DNA from: CAUZSN01 sp963582345
Lineage (GTDB): Bacteria > Planctomycetota > Planctomycetia > Planctomycetales > Planctomycetaceae
Assembly (NCBI GenBank): GCA_963582345.1
Contig: CAUZSN010000133.1
Span: forward strand, 1 to 6,961
Length of the DNA: 6,961 nucleotides
Direction of reading: 5' to 3'
Shown: positions 1 through 6,961 of the stretch, in pieces
Layout: each line of letters begins with the position of its first letter
Position numbering within the stretch: position 1 is the first letter of the stretch
The notes under the pieces: model-generated
What the model saw: only the letters and a program-made list of their open reading frames with translations
What the model was told of the DNA's origin: nothing
Databases searched by the model: none
Translations under genes and position numbers: made by a program

Positions 1-1194
1 TTCGCGCAGGTATTCGTCCGCGGCCTCATCGAATGACTTGGGCTCGGCCTTAGGTTGTTGCTGGTTACATCCCAGCCAGCGGACCAGGCGTACCGCCATC
101 TCAATCCGATGAAGCCGCCGCTCCTCGCGGACCGCTTGATCATGGCTACGAACAGCGTGATGAGCTCCAAGCAACTCACTCAGGTTGTCCAATGAGCCGG
201 TGTCGAGCACGCTTGATAATTGTGTCCCGATCTGAGCCAGCCGTTTGTCGAAACCGATGCGCGAGGTATCGCTGAGGTGAGCAAAAGACTCCGCGCCAAC
301 CTCGCGCAGGATTTCGTCGCCACGCCCAATGGTCTTTTCGCAAGACTTCTCGTCATGCTCTCGCAACGCACGAATGACTTCCGTCGAAGTCGAGCTCCAT
401 CGCGCCATGTCATCCGACGTGGGAGCGTTGCCCCCAAAGTATTTTGTCTCAAGGATGCCGGTTGCCTTCTCCAGCTTGCCCTTTGCTGACGGATGATAGA
501 TCACGCTGGCGGCAAGGCCGATTGGCACTGCATCGGCTCGCTTGAGCTGTGTGATGCAGTGCAGGATGAGCGCCGCTGCCGGGCCTGCTTTTTCAGTTAG
601 CCACGTGACCGCGCCTTCACGAAACTCCGGTTCACAATCGCGAAACCGAGCTGCGTCATCGTTGTCGAGTGACCATTTCAGCAACGAAGTGAGATCGGGT
701 GACTCATCGCGTAGACCAATCGAGTGGCCTAGCAGCAACGGCCAAACGGTCTCGGCATCCAGGAAACCACCGCGAGCCGGTGAGAAGCCTTCACTGGGAA
801 TCGAATCAAGCAAAGACTCAGCGATCCATGAATGCTGGGTCAATCGGGGATCAATCGCATGGGCCTCGAATAGCGACCGGACGATCTGCCATGGATCAAT
901 CTGCAAAAGTTTGCGTTTGGCCAGCCGTAGAAGGACGTCGTCTCCGAGGTCCTGATCGTGCAGGTTTGTAATCAAGACCTTTGTGATATGGTCTGCCGCC
1001 GGTTCGCGCAGAGCCATTCGGAATGAAAGTGGCGAATCACACTGCGTGATTGAATAGTCGTTTTCACCGTCTTCCCAGTTCGATTTGTCCGTCCAGCGTC
1101 CGGGTGAATGAATCCCAATCACCCTGGCCTTAGGTATCTTCTGTCGGATCGCAGCAACTTTAGCTTTGATTTGGGTAAATGAAGGAGCCGTCAT
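1..1194 (-). CDS. pglZ: PglZ N-terminal part (type 2 BREX, alkaline-phosphatase superfamily), 3' end outside window
   Basis: The frame runs open for 398 codons from the ATG at 1194 to the left window edge, with no in-frame stop. The start overlaps the pglY stop as ATGA; a purine-rich stretch (GAGGAAGG, 1217-1210) lies about 15 bases upstream, so initiation probably depends on coupling. The protein begins MTAPSFTQIKAKVAAIRQ. Family-like N-terminal features are the RVIGIHSPGRW strand (residues 24-34), LSFRMALRE (56-64), KVLITNLHDQDLGDDVLLRLAKR (72-94), IDPWQIVRSLF (99-109), IDPRL (114-118) and AESLLDSIP (125-133). This matches the helical N-terminal region of type 2 PglZ proteins, usually about 900 aa or more. 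The metal-binding phosphatase-like PglZ domain lies further C-terminal and is outside the window, so catalytic residues cannot be checked. Gene order pglX, pglY, pglZ strongly supports the call. Confidence 0.88.
   Translation of the reverse strand, partial: MTAPSFTQIKAKVAAIRQKIPKARVIGIHSPGRWTDKSNWEDGENDYSITQCDSPLSFRMALREPAADHITKVLITNLHDQDLGDDVLLRLAKRKLLQIDPWQIVRSLFEAHAIDPRLTQHSWIAESLLDSIPSEGFSPARGGFLDAETVWPLLLGHSIGLRDESPDLTSLLKWSLDNDDAARFRDCEPEFREGAVTWLTEKAGPAAALILHCITQLKRADAVPIGLAASVIYHPSAKGKLEKATGILETKYFGGNAPTSDDMARWSSTSTEVIRALREHDEKSCEKTIGRGDEILREVGAESFAHLSDTSRIGFDKRLAQIGTQLSSVLDTGSLDNLSELLGAHHAVRSHDQAVREERRLHRIEMAVRLVRWLGCNQQQPKAEPKSFDEAADEYLRE
1191..1194 (-). other. ATGA stop/start overlap between pglY and pglZ
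   Basis: TGA (1193-1191) ends pglY and ATG (1194-1192) begins pglZ. With no strong, well-spaced ribosome binding site upstream, termination-reinitiation coupling is the likely way pglZ is translated, keeping PglY and PglZ levels linked. Confidence 0.85.
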
Positions 1195-4100
1195 TTTGAT
1201 CCGTCTTCGCCTTCCTCGATCACCCAACTCACGTTGACACGCACTGACTGATCTGGCCCGATTCTGTTACCCAGATCATCCAGTTGTTCCTTCGCAGCCT
1301 GAAGCGTGAGGTCTTCTCGCGATTCCTGCTCAACGACTGTTTTCTCTTGTTTTGCCGGCGGCTTGATCGGGGGTGGAATGATACCTGGCTTCGTTGGTGG
1401 TGGTTTCACCTCTACCAACTTCTCCAGCAGTCTCATCGACTGGGCGTGAGCCGACTTCAAAGCCGGCGCGAGTTCGGTCGCATGTTCATCGCTGGACAGT
1501 GCATCTTCCAACTCGGTTAGAATTTTCTTCGCGGTCGCTTGATGCACATCAGGCAGCCTCCGAACAAGCTCGAAGGTCTGCCAGCCCGCCGTGTCAAGAT
1601 TTCCTTCCAACTCGGCAGCCTTGGCAACACATTCGCCCATCGCGGCTTCACTTGTTGCGATATTCGCAGTCGCCAACAGCTTGACGATCGCACCGGGTTC
1701 AGTGACACCGACTTTCTCGACCAACGACTGCGTCGCCGAGGCGGTCTTCACGCGGTCTGTGGCATCAGGAGACATCCCAAGTTCAGTCAGTCGCTGGCTC
1801 AGTCCCTGTTGATACGCCTGACACGCCTTCTTTGCATCAGCGGCCTTCTTCTTGCATTCGGTTGAAAGCGTATGCACGTTGCCGGCGCTCAGCAGTCGCA
1901 AACCCGCCACTCCAAAGATGCTACCGGCTCGTTTCAATGCCAGTTCCCAATCATCTGAGTCTGGCAGCTTGTCTTTGCGCAATTCGCACGCGTCAGGTAC
2001 ATTAGAAAGCGTCCCGTCCTCGAACGTACCGCCGTGCAGATATAGCGTTTGGCTGGTCTGAGCCGCGTAGATCAGAATGATCAGGTTTTGAGCTTCCTTT
2101 GGCAGCCCCATTGGCTTCGGGTCGTCAATCCATTTACGAAGCTGCCCCACCGACATCGCACTGCCGGTCTCGGCCGCCTTACGGCTGAAGTGGGACTTCC
2201 AGTGCTGGCCCAACACGAAGTGTGTCTTATCGACTCCGAGCTCGCCAACCAACAAGTGGTTCGCGATCTGCCGGACAACTGGTCGTTGCGGTTTGTTGAT
2301 TTCGATTCTTCCATCGGCGACCTGTGTTACCGGCGAAACGTGTTCGTAAACCTTCTTCAGTGAACTCGCTTTGACTTCCGCCTCAAAGAATGGTGCAGCT
2401 GGGAACTCGTGCTCCAATGCCTGGCTCAGTAAGTGTTGCATGGCTCCACCCAGATTCGCCGCAACCGGTGGCTGGGGAACAAATCCAGGGCACAGCGATA
2501 CGTACTGCTCGTTCAAGTCCAAATCGTGCGTTGTGTCGAGCGATCCCTGCGTCAACGAATCCAGGCCGTAGGCAGCATCCAGGTGATTCTGTACTCGCTG
2601 TCGCAGCTGATTTCGTTGACTCTCCAAAATGGACTTTGCCGACTGTCGATCCTGAGGTGACAGATGATTCGTGAACTGACCGAAACGCTCGCCTGTCAAG
2701 ACATGCTCCAATGCAACCAGGATTCCAAGGTCAGCGAGTGCTTCCTGACTGAAGAACGAAGGCACCCAGCAGATGGTCTTGTCGCCCTCGGGTTGCGATT
2801 GCATGAACTCCTGAATCTTGCTCAGATCATCTCTCGGGCCATGCCCCGGTTCGTCGAACGGGAAGTCAATGATCAGCTTCCAGTCCGAGTCGTTGTTCTC
2901 CAGTGACGACGCCGGCAGCTCACGGATGTTTCGGAACAAGACCGAGCAACTGCGTTTCGTATTTCGCCACCAGAAATCATGAAGCTGCTCGAAATCGCCT
3001 TCACCGGCAATTCCCAATTGCTCAAACAACATCTGTCGAACACGGCGGATACGGTTGCCCTGATTGTCGACCGTCTGGCGTGCCTGCTCGATAATCGTTG
3101 CCGTGTCGACCCCGGACAGTTGTACTGAAATCGTCGGATTGGCTTCTTCGCCAATGTTGATTTCGCCGACTGAGCCACGCCATTTCTTGACTAATCGCAG
3201 AACCTCAGCCGCTTCCTTCCCGGGAATGGGTGACTTGATGCTCCCATGATTGAGTGCTGCCAGTTTCTCAGCCGTCAACGCACGCAGTGATTCCACCTCG
3301 GGGACGAGCGCCGAGAGCAATAGTGTTTTGACCAGCCGATCATGATTGCGAAATTGAATTCGCCTCGGATCGTCATGCGGCAGCTGTTCCACATCTTCCT
3401 GCCGAATGCCATTGTCTTTCTCCAGGACCGGCAGCAGCTTCTGGTGGTAAAGCCGCTTCGCATTGTCGAAGTGAATCGCCATTTCCTGGCTGAATGCTTC
3501 GTCGCCATGAGCGACCACGTCGAACAGGTCACCAACGGGGATGATCTCGCCCAGTTGCAGCGTCTCGCGATGATCAACCAGCAACTGCATCATCACCTTT
3601 AGCGCGGTCCGCTCACGCTGCAACACACTCGATACGGCAATCAGTGTCTGCACCAGCGCCGGACTGAATGGATAAACCTGCCGAAACATCTTCTGATTCC
3701 CTTCTTGGGTCAGAAGAATGCTCATTACGTTGTCTTTCAGTTTTGCTGTCTTCTCGAAGGCCGCATCCAGTTCATCGCGGGCGGCTTGGTTGCGGCACCG
3801 AAGGACACGCTTCTCAGCAATCGCTGGCAGGTTGCGGTCTTCCAGCGTGATGGTGTTGAAGCGCCCTTGTTGCCAGTCAAGCGAATCGCTGAAGCTGAGC
3901 TTCTCAGCTCCGGGGACGTGATCGCCAACCAGTTCGCGCAGGTCGCGTTGCCGCGCCACGAAACTGATCAGTGGAATCGGTCGCTCTGCTGACTGAGCTT
4001 CAACCAGATTGGTGAGCTTGGCGGCTTCTCGTTTAACGAAACCTAGGTCAGCGGAATTCATTGCCAACCAGAGAATCAGTTCGTCCAGGAACAGGATCAT

Positions 4101-4880
4101 CGCGTCGTAGCCCTGCGACTTGGCGTGCTGGCTGATCAGCGACAGTCCTTTGTCGAAGCGTACGAAGTTGCCACCCCGATGACTGACGACTTCGGCGTGA
4201 GACGAGGCAACCGTTTTCAACAATGTACTGACCAAACGAAGATGCGACTCCAAATCGGGTGGGGCGGCAGCCGCCTCGTCAAACGAGACCGCGTCCCATG
4301 CTGCTTCCAATTCTCCCCAACCGCCGCCGCCATCCTGCCCTTCGTTCAACCGACCGAAGAACAACTTATCGCCGTATGTAGATCGTTCTGCGTTCGCCTG
4401 GTTGATGATGGCCGTCGACATATAGACCGGTGGTGTGGGCGCATCGGGATGCGTCTTCCGCATGAAATCCACATAGTTCCCCAGGACTCCCGATTCCATG
4501 TCGTGAGCACCGATCATGTGGTACGGCACTAGTAAGAACTTCTTGCCGGCGAGCCATTCATTGTGTTTTTGAATAACAGTAGCCAGTTCGGGGATACCAC
4601 GAGCCGCCGAGTTGCCTTGCAGGATCAAGTGCAACACTGCCATGAAATGGCTTTTACCACTACCGAAACTACCGTGCAGATAAGTCGCCTTGCTGGTCCG
4701 GTTCTGGACCGCGCTGCCGATGAACGACAGCGCAGCGTCGAAGCAGGTACTGAGTTCCGGCGTGACGACATAGTTGCCCAGCACCACGTCAGGGCGATTG
4801 ATGTCCTCGGCCAGACGAAGAACAAAGTCTCCCGTCTGGATACTATCCGGGATGTCGATGAGTTCTTTGATAAGTGTCAT
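1191..4880 (-). CDS. pglY: PglY, type 2 BREX P-loop ATPase (large DUF6079-like protein)
   Basis: This is a complete 1229-aa protein, of the length usual for PglY (about 1200-1300 aa). The N-terminus (LIKELIDIPDSIQTGDFVLRL) is typical of the family, which fixes the start at 4880. The Walker A motif is GSFGSGKS (residues 70-77), followed by HFMAVLH. The FLLVPYHMIGAHDMES segment (115-130) is also characteristic. The Walker B strand is MILFLDEL (261-268) with Asp266 and Glu267, and a sensor-like SFVARQRD (306-313) follows. YPFSPALV (403-410) and RERTALKVM (422-430) complete the ATPase region. The remaining two thirds is mostly helical and of unknown function. A proline-rich linker (about 1159-1175) precedes a short conserved-looking end (VRVNVSWVI). 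PglY is required with PglX and PglZ for type 2 BREX resistance; the role of its nucleotide hydrolysis in phage exclusion is not settled. No truncation or frameshift is seen. It follows the nuclease gene and mini-ORF, and overlaps pglZ by ATGA. Confidence 0.93.
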   Translation of the reverse strand: MTLIKELIDIPDSIQTGDFVLRLAEDINRPDVVLGNYVVTPELSTCFDAALSFIGSAVQNRTSKATYLHGSFGSGKSHFMAVLHLILQGNSAARGIPELATVIQKHNEWLAGKKFLLVPYHMIGAHDMESGVLGNYVDFMRKTHPDAPTPPVYMSTAIINQANAERSTYGDKLFFGRLNEGQDGGGGWGELEAAWDAVSFDEAAAAPPDLESHLRLVSTLLKTVASSHAEVVSHRGGNFVRFDKGLSLISQHAKSQGYDAMILFLDELILWLAMNSADLGFVKREAAKLTNLVEAQSAERPIPLISFVARQRDLRELVGDHVPGAEKLSFSDSLDWQQGRFNTITLEDRNLPAIAEKRVLRCRNQAARDELDAAFEKTAKLKDNVMSILLTQEGNQKMFRQVYPFSPALVQTLIAVSSVLQRERTALKVMMQLLVDHRETLQLGEIIPVGDLFDVVAHGDEAFSQEMAIHFDNAKRLYHQKLLPVLEKDNGIRQEDVEQLPHDDPRRIQFRNHDRLVKTLLLSALVPEVESLRALTAEKLAALNHGSIKSPIPGKEAAEVLRLVKKWRGSVGEINIGEEANPTISVQLSGVDTATIIEQARQTVDNQGNRIRRVRQMLFEQLGIAGEGDFEQLHDFWWRNTKRSCSVLFRNIRELPASSLENNDSDWKLIIDFPFDEPGHGPRDDLSKIQEFMQSQPEGDKTICWVPSFFSQEALADLGILVALEHVLTGERFGQFTNHLSPQDRQSAKSILESQRNQLRQRVQNHLDAAYGLDSLTQGSLDTTHDLDLNEQYVSLCPGFVPQPPVAANLGGAMQHLLSQALEHEFPAAPFFEAEVKASSLKKVYEHVSPVTQVADGRIEINKPQRPVVRQIANHLLVGELGVDKTHFVLGQHWKSHFSRKAAETGSAMSVGQLRKWIDDPKPMGLPKEAQNLIILIYAAQTSQTLYLHGGTFEDGTLSNVPDACELRKDKLPDSDDWELALKRAGSIFGVAGLRLLSAGNVHTLSTECKKKAADAKKACQAYQQGLSQRLTELGMSPDATDRVKTASATQSLVEKVGVTEPGAIVKLLATANIATSEAAMGECVAKAAELEGNLDTAGWQTFELVRRLPDVHQATAKKILTELEDALSSDEHATELAPALKSAHAQSMRLLEKLVEVKPPPTKPGIIPPPIKPPAKQEKTVVEQESREDLTLQAAKEQLDDLGNRIGPDQSVRVNVSWVIEEGEDGSK

Positions 4881-4882
4881 GA

Positions 4883-4927
4883 TTACTCGCTCTGCCTTTG
4901 TTCCAAGGCCGTGAAGAAATCGCTCAT
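4883..4927 (-). CDS. 14-aa mini-ORF between the nuclease gene and pglY (possible leader peptide or gene remnant)
   Basis: The encoded peptide is MSDFFTALEQRQSE, followed by TAA at 4885-4883. Its ATG overlaps the nuclease stop as ATGA, the same junction type used between the full genes here. It has a well-spaced GGAGG ribosome binding site, and its stop is 2 bases before the pglY ATG. I do not recognise the peptide; it has no signal or membrane segment. The layout suggests a ribosome initiates here, terminates and re-initiates at pglY, making it a translational-coupling leader. It could instead be the 5' remnant of a gene lost from this position, or a chance ORF. Evidence of translation is positional only. 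Confidence 0.5.
   Translation of the reverse strand: MSDFFTALEQRQSE
4894..4909 (-). promoter_or_regulatory. Small inverted repeat masking the weak pglY ribosome binding site
   Basis: On the minus strand GCCTT and AAGGC form a 5-bp stem around the 6-base loop GGAACA, inside the mini-ORF. The 3' arm contains the AAAGG-like element that is the only recognisable Shine-Dalgarno candidate before the pglY ATG at 4880, and that element is already rather distant at about 14 bases. Translation of the mini-ORF would open the stem. A 5-bp stem is weak and may be coincidental. Confidence 0.25.
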
Positions 4928-6612
4928 GTTGTGCTCCCTCCCACTGGAGACGTCAGTAACCACTTGAATCGGTCTGCGAGCAACTTCTTGCGTTCCTCAA
5001 CGAAGTCCTCAAAGCGATCCATCTCCCATAGATCGGGATCGCTTGGGATCAGATGCTTCTCAAGGTAGGCCACGTCTTTGTCGGAGAACCAATCTTCCGG
5101 CAGCGTATCGCTCTTTCCACCTGCGCCATTTTCTTCACGACTCAGCAACATGCAGTTCGCAAGTTGGTCCCTTAGGCCGCTGGTGTACTTCATCACGTTG
5201 CGTCCAGTTTCGGGATTGACCACCTTGATCCTTTTGAGGGCGCTCTGCGGGAAGATGTGGTCGATTTGCGGCATGTTGTTGGGATATGCCGGCGTGTGGT
5301 TGAACTTGCGATACCACAAGTTGAACAACAAGTGAATTGTTTTGGACCCGTAACCCATTTGCCAAAAACGATCCTCGGTGAGCTCAAGTGTTCGCCCTTG
5401 GGATCGAACGATTTCAAATGCCGCGTCAACTTTGAACTCACCAGACTGTGCGATGTTTTTGACTAACGCATCAATCAGATTGTCTGGCTGTCCGCCAAAT
5501 GCACCGGTGACCAAGCATCGCAAAAGGTAGTCATCAAGATTGGAAGCCGCTCGCCAAGCGTCTCTATGGTGATACCGAAAATAGATCAACGGAATCAAAA
5601 CCAGGTAGGACGGTATCGCCTTATCGCACTGGCTGAACGTCTTGCCTCGAACGAAGTCCAGCACGTCCTGTACGGCCTTGGAAATGCGGTCCCAGTTTTC
5701 TTCGATCTTTTCTCGAACCCCAGGCTTACGAAACTTGCCGACCTCGTATCGCGCACCTTGCTCCAACACAACCAGACAAGTCTTCAAGACAAAGTCGCGA
5801 TCAAAAGCGAACCCATGCCGATTGAGTGACTCCAACAGGTCGTCCATTTTTTCGTCGGCAAATTCCCAGCTCGCACTGAGCAGCGAGAACAGCAAGTCGG
5901 ACTTGCCCAGTTTCGTTCCGCCTGAGTTGGCACGAATAAAAACCTCCACCACATCGTCTTCTGTGTAAAGCGACGGATTGTCGATGCTGTCCAGTTCCTG
6001 GTAGGTGAGTGCTTCGTCCATCTTGAATGTGCGATCAATCAAGTCGAGGTGATCATCTACTTTATTGAGTTCATCCCCAGTCAACTCGCGGCCGGCAGAC
6101 ACCTTGATGGTTTCAACCCATTCCCGTTTCTTCTTTGTCGTGAAGATGAGGTCTTTGAACCTAATCCAGGGAAACGCCGACTCTGCGGATTCGAGAAACT
6201 TGAAGCGGTACTTGATGTCATCAGGCGATGAGATTTCGCCACTAAGAATGTCCAGGTGCAACTCGCGACCTTCAAAGCTACCGCGTAGTCCAATGAACAA
6301 GCTCTGTAAACGCTGTTGGCCATCGAGTACCATGTTCTTCTTCTTGTCGTCTTCAGGCACATAAAAATCGCTGAGACGCAATGAGTTCTTCCAATTGTCG
6401 ATGAATTTGCGCCGGCGAAGACCACTGGTGGTCTTCCATACCAACAGAGTGCTGATCGGATACTCACGCAGGATGGAATCGAACAGTCGGCAGATTTGTT
6501 CTTCGTCCCATACAAAGGGACGCTGAATGTTCGGGAGCCAGAAGCCACCATCCTCGTCAGTGTTGTTTAGAAATCCGACGATTCTGCGAATTGTCTGTTT
6601 TTGATTCTTCAT
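4924..6612 (-). CDS. DUF262/HNH (GmrSD-like) nuclease embedded in the BREX operon
   Basis: This is a complete 562-aa protein. The N-terminal DUF262 domain shows the QRPFVWDEEQ segment (residues 30-39), the YPIST element (51-55), the signature DGQQR (97-101) after a hydrophobic strand, and FIRANSGGTKLGKSDL (225-240), the usual second signature. The family uses these in NTP-dependent recognition of, and action on, modified DNA. The C-terminal part carries an HNH (DUF1524-like) nuclease core: QIDHIFPQS (449-457, with Asp451 and His452), followed by QLANCMLLSREEN (483-495, with Asn486 and Asn495) and the LPEDWF element (504-509). All key residues I know of appear intact. Single-chain enzymes of this architecture include GmrSD, BrxU and SspE, with roles in type IV restriction or anti-phage partnership. 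The start has a strong Shine-Dalgarno site and ATGA-overlaps pglX, and the stop ATGA-overlaps a mini-ORF before pglY. Domain assignment is firm. The substrate, and whether the protein works with BREX or separately, are inferred. Confidence 0.93.
   Translation of the reverse strand: MKNQKQTIRRIVGFLNNTDEDGGFWLPNIQRPFVWDEEQICRLFDSILREYPISTLLVWKTTSGLRRRKFIDNWKNSLRLSDFYVPEDDKKKNMVLDGQQRLQSLFIGLRGSFEGRELHLDILSGEISSPDDIKYRFKFLESAESAFPWIRFKDLIFTTKKKREWVETIKVSAGRELTGDELNKVDDHLDLIDRTFKMDEALTYQELDSIDNPSLYTEDDVVEVFIRANSGGTKLGKSDLLFSLLSASWEFADEKMDDLLESLNRHGFAFDRDFVLKTCLVVLEQGARYEVGKFRKPGVREKIEENWDRISKAVQDVLDFVRGKTFSQCDKAIPSYLVLIPLIYFRYHHRDAWRAASNLDDYLLRCLVTGAFGGQPDNLIDALVKNIAQSGEFKVDAAFEIVRSQGRTLELTEDRFWQMGYGSKTIHLLFNLWYRKFNHTPAYPNNMPQIDHIFPQSALKRIKVVNPETGRNVMKYTSGLRDQLANCMLLSREENGAGGKSDTLPEDWFSDKDVAYLEKHLIPSDPDLWEMDRFEDFVEERKKLLADRFKWLLTSPVGGSTT
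4937..4941 (-). promoter_or_regulatory. Shine-Dalgarno site of the 14-codon mini-ORF
   Basis: GGAGG on the minus strand lies 9 bases upstream of the ATG at 4927, within a purine-rich run (GTGGGAGGGAGC) in the last codons of the nuclease gene. It is the best ribosome binding site near the pglY start, yet it is positioned for the mini-ORF and is far too distant (56 bases) to serve the pglY ATG at 4880 directly. Confidence 0.65.
6609..6612 (-). other. ATGA stop/start overlap between pglX and the DUF262/HNH gene
   Basis: TGA (6611-6609) ends pglX and ATG (6612-6610) starts the nuclease. The inserted gene is joined as tightly as native operon members, so it is co-transcribed and probably translationally coupled with the BREX methyltransferase. 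Confidence 0.88.
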
Positions 6613-6961
6613 GACTTTGGCCTCCGTTTTCGACCGCCGGTTTTCTTTGGTGGCTCCCAGGCTGTGATGTCTTCGATGGTTAGGTTCAGACCTTTGGCTT
6701 CTTCGGTGACGAAGCCTTCGTAGACTTCGTCCATACGTTGGTTGTATTCAGGGTCGATATCGTGGTGCCATTGTTTGAGCCACGGCAGCAGTTCGATCAC
6801 TCCTGCCAGCAGTGGAACCAGCCGCGGGTCGTCCGCACCGCCCAGGCGTTCCTGCACGTCGACGTAGTACGCGCTGATGGCCTGTACCAGTTGCAGATGG
6901 CTGTAGCCGGCCCAGGCGATCATCAGGGTGCCATCGGGCCCTTCACAGTGCGGGAAGCTGA
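6609..6961 (-). CDS. pglX: PglX C-terminus (type 2 BREX adenine-specific DNA methyltransferase), 5' end outside window
   Basis: The frame is open from the right window edge to a TGA at 6611-6609, giving 116 visible residues. An internal ATG at 6923 is not the start, because the frame continues upstream without a stop (SFPHCEGPDGTL precedes it). The segment resembles the C-terminal domain of type 2 BREX PglX: a small-residue/Trp stretch (IAWAGYSH), a helix ending in a Tyr-rich turn, then LVPLLAGVIELLPWLKQWH, an acidic DPEYNQRMDEVYEGF segment, the TxxDITAWEPP element and a basic tail (KKTGGRKRRPKS). In this family the N-terminal part carries the SAM-binding and NPPY-type catalytic motifs that methylate adenine in a non-palindromic site. 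None of that part is visible, so activity cannot be judged. Its position directly upstream of pglY and pglZ supports the call. The stop overlaps the next start by ATGA. The call rests on remembered family similarity and synteny, not on a search. Confidence 0.87.
   Translation of the reverse strand, partial: SFPHCEGPDGTLMIAWAGYSHLQLVQAISAYYVDVQERLGGADDPRLVPLLAGVIELLPWLKQWHHDIDPEYNQRMDEVYEGFVTEEAKGLNLTIEDITAWEPPKKTGGRKRRPKS
6621..6625 (-). promoter_or_regulatory. Shine-Dalgarno site of the DUF262/HNH gene
   Basis: GGAGG on the minus strand lies 8 bases upstream of the ATG at 6612, inside the last codons of pglX. It is a strong, well-spaced ribosome binding site and supports 6612 as the true start. 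It lets the nuclease gene be initiated independently as well as by coupling through the ATGA overlap with pglX. Confidence 0.75.

Noticed and set aside
180..452. Minus-strand 90-aa open frame inside the pglZ region
   Set aside because: It is in a different frame from pglZ, Arg/Ser-rich and without motif, a shadow of the longer family-matching frame.
542..955. Plus-strand 137-aa open frame
   Set aside because: It lies wholly antisense to the continuous pglZ frame, its protein is a low-complexity Ser/Arg-rich sequence with no recognisable motif, and other plus-strand frames in the region are of the same kind.
4125..4532. Plus-strand 135-aa open frame
   Set aside because: It is antisense to the conserved N-terminal ATPase region of pglY and has no recognisable domain or plausible operon context.
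6081..6551. Minus-strand 156-aa open frame overlapping the nuclease gene
   Set aside because: It is out of frame with the DUF262 domain, which has clear motifs, and its composition is typical of a shifted-frame shadow.
6609..6923. A free-standing 104-aa gene starting at the ATG at 6923
   Set aside because: The frame continues upstream to the window edge with residues that fit the PglX C-terminal domain, so the ATG is an internal methionine.
1..6961. Mobile elements, CRISPR arrays, tRNA genes or terminators
   Set aside because: No regular direct repeats, transposase motifs, tRNA-like cloverleaf or GC stem followed by a T run was seen. Coding sequence fills the window.

Overview
The window is the centre of a phage-defence operon read entirely on the minus strand. 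It corresponds to a type 2 BREX (Pgl) system with one extra gene inside its core. In transcription order (right to left) it contains: the last 116 codons of pglX, the BREX adenine methyltransferase (6961 to 6609); a complete 562-aa DUF262/HNH (GmrSD-like) nuclease gene (6612 to 4924); a 14-codon mini-ORF (4927 to 4883); a complete 1229-aa pglY ATPase gene (4880 to 1191); and the first 398 codons of pglZ (1194 to the window edge at base 1). The pglZ reading frame has no stop in the window. I confirmed it by checking every in-frame triplet from 1194 to 1.

There is effectively no intergenic DNA. pglX/DUF262, DUF262/mini-ORF and pglY/pglZ each share a 4-base ATGA stop/start overlap, and the mini-ORF stop lies 2 bases from the pglY start. 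I see no promoter, terminator, RNA gene, mobile element or CRISPR array. The operon promoter must lie beyond base 6961, and the rest of pglZ and any further genes lie beyond base 1.

Likely division of labour: in type 2 BREX, PglX marks host DNA at a non-palindromic site, and PglY (a large P-loop ATPase) and PglZ (alkaline-phosphatase superfamily) are needed to block phage. The embedded DUF262/HNH protein resembles type IV restriction enzymes such as GmrSD and BrxU, which cut DNA carrying modified bases. A plausible reading is two-layered defence, with BREX acting on unmodified phage DNA and the DUF262 nuclease on modified phage DNA. A direct role in the BREX complex is also possible.

The host cannot be named. 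The moderate GC content (slightly above half by eye) and mixed codon use argue against Streptomyces, where Pgl was first described, and would fit a planctomycete or another moderate-GC environmental bacterium. This is a weak inference.
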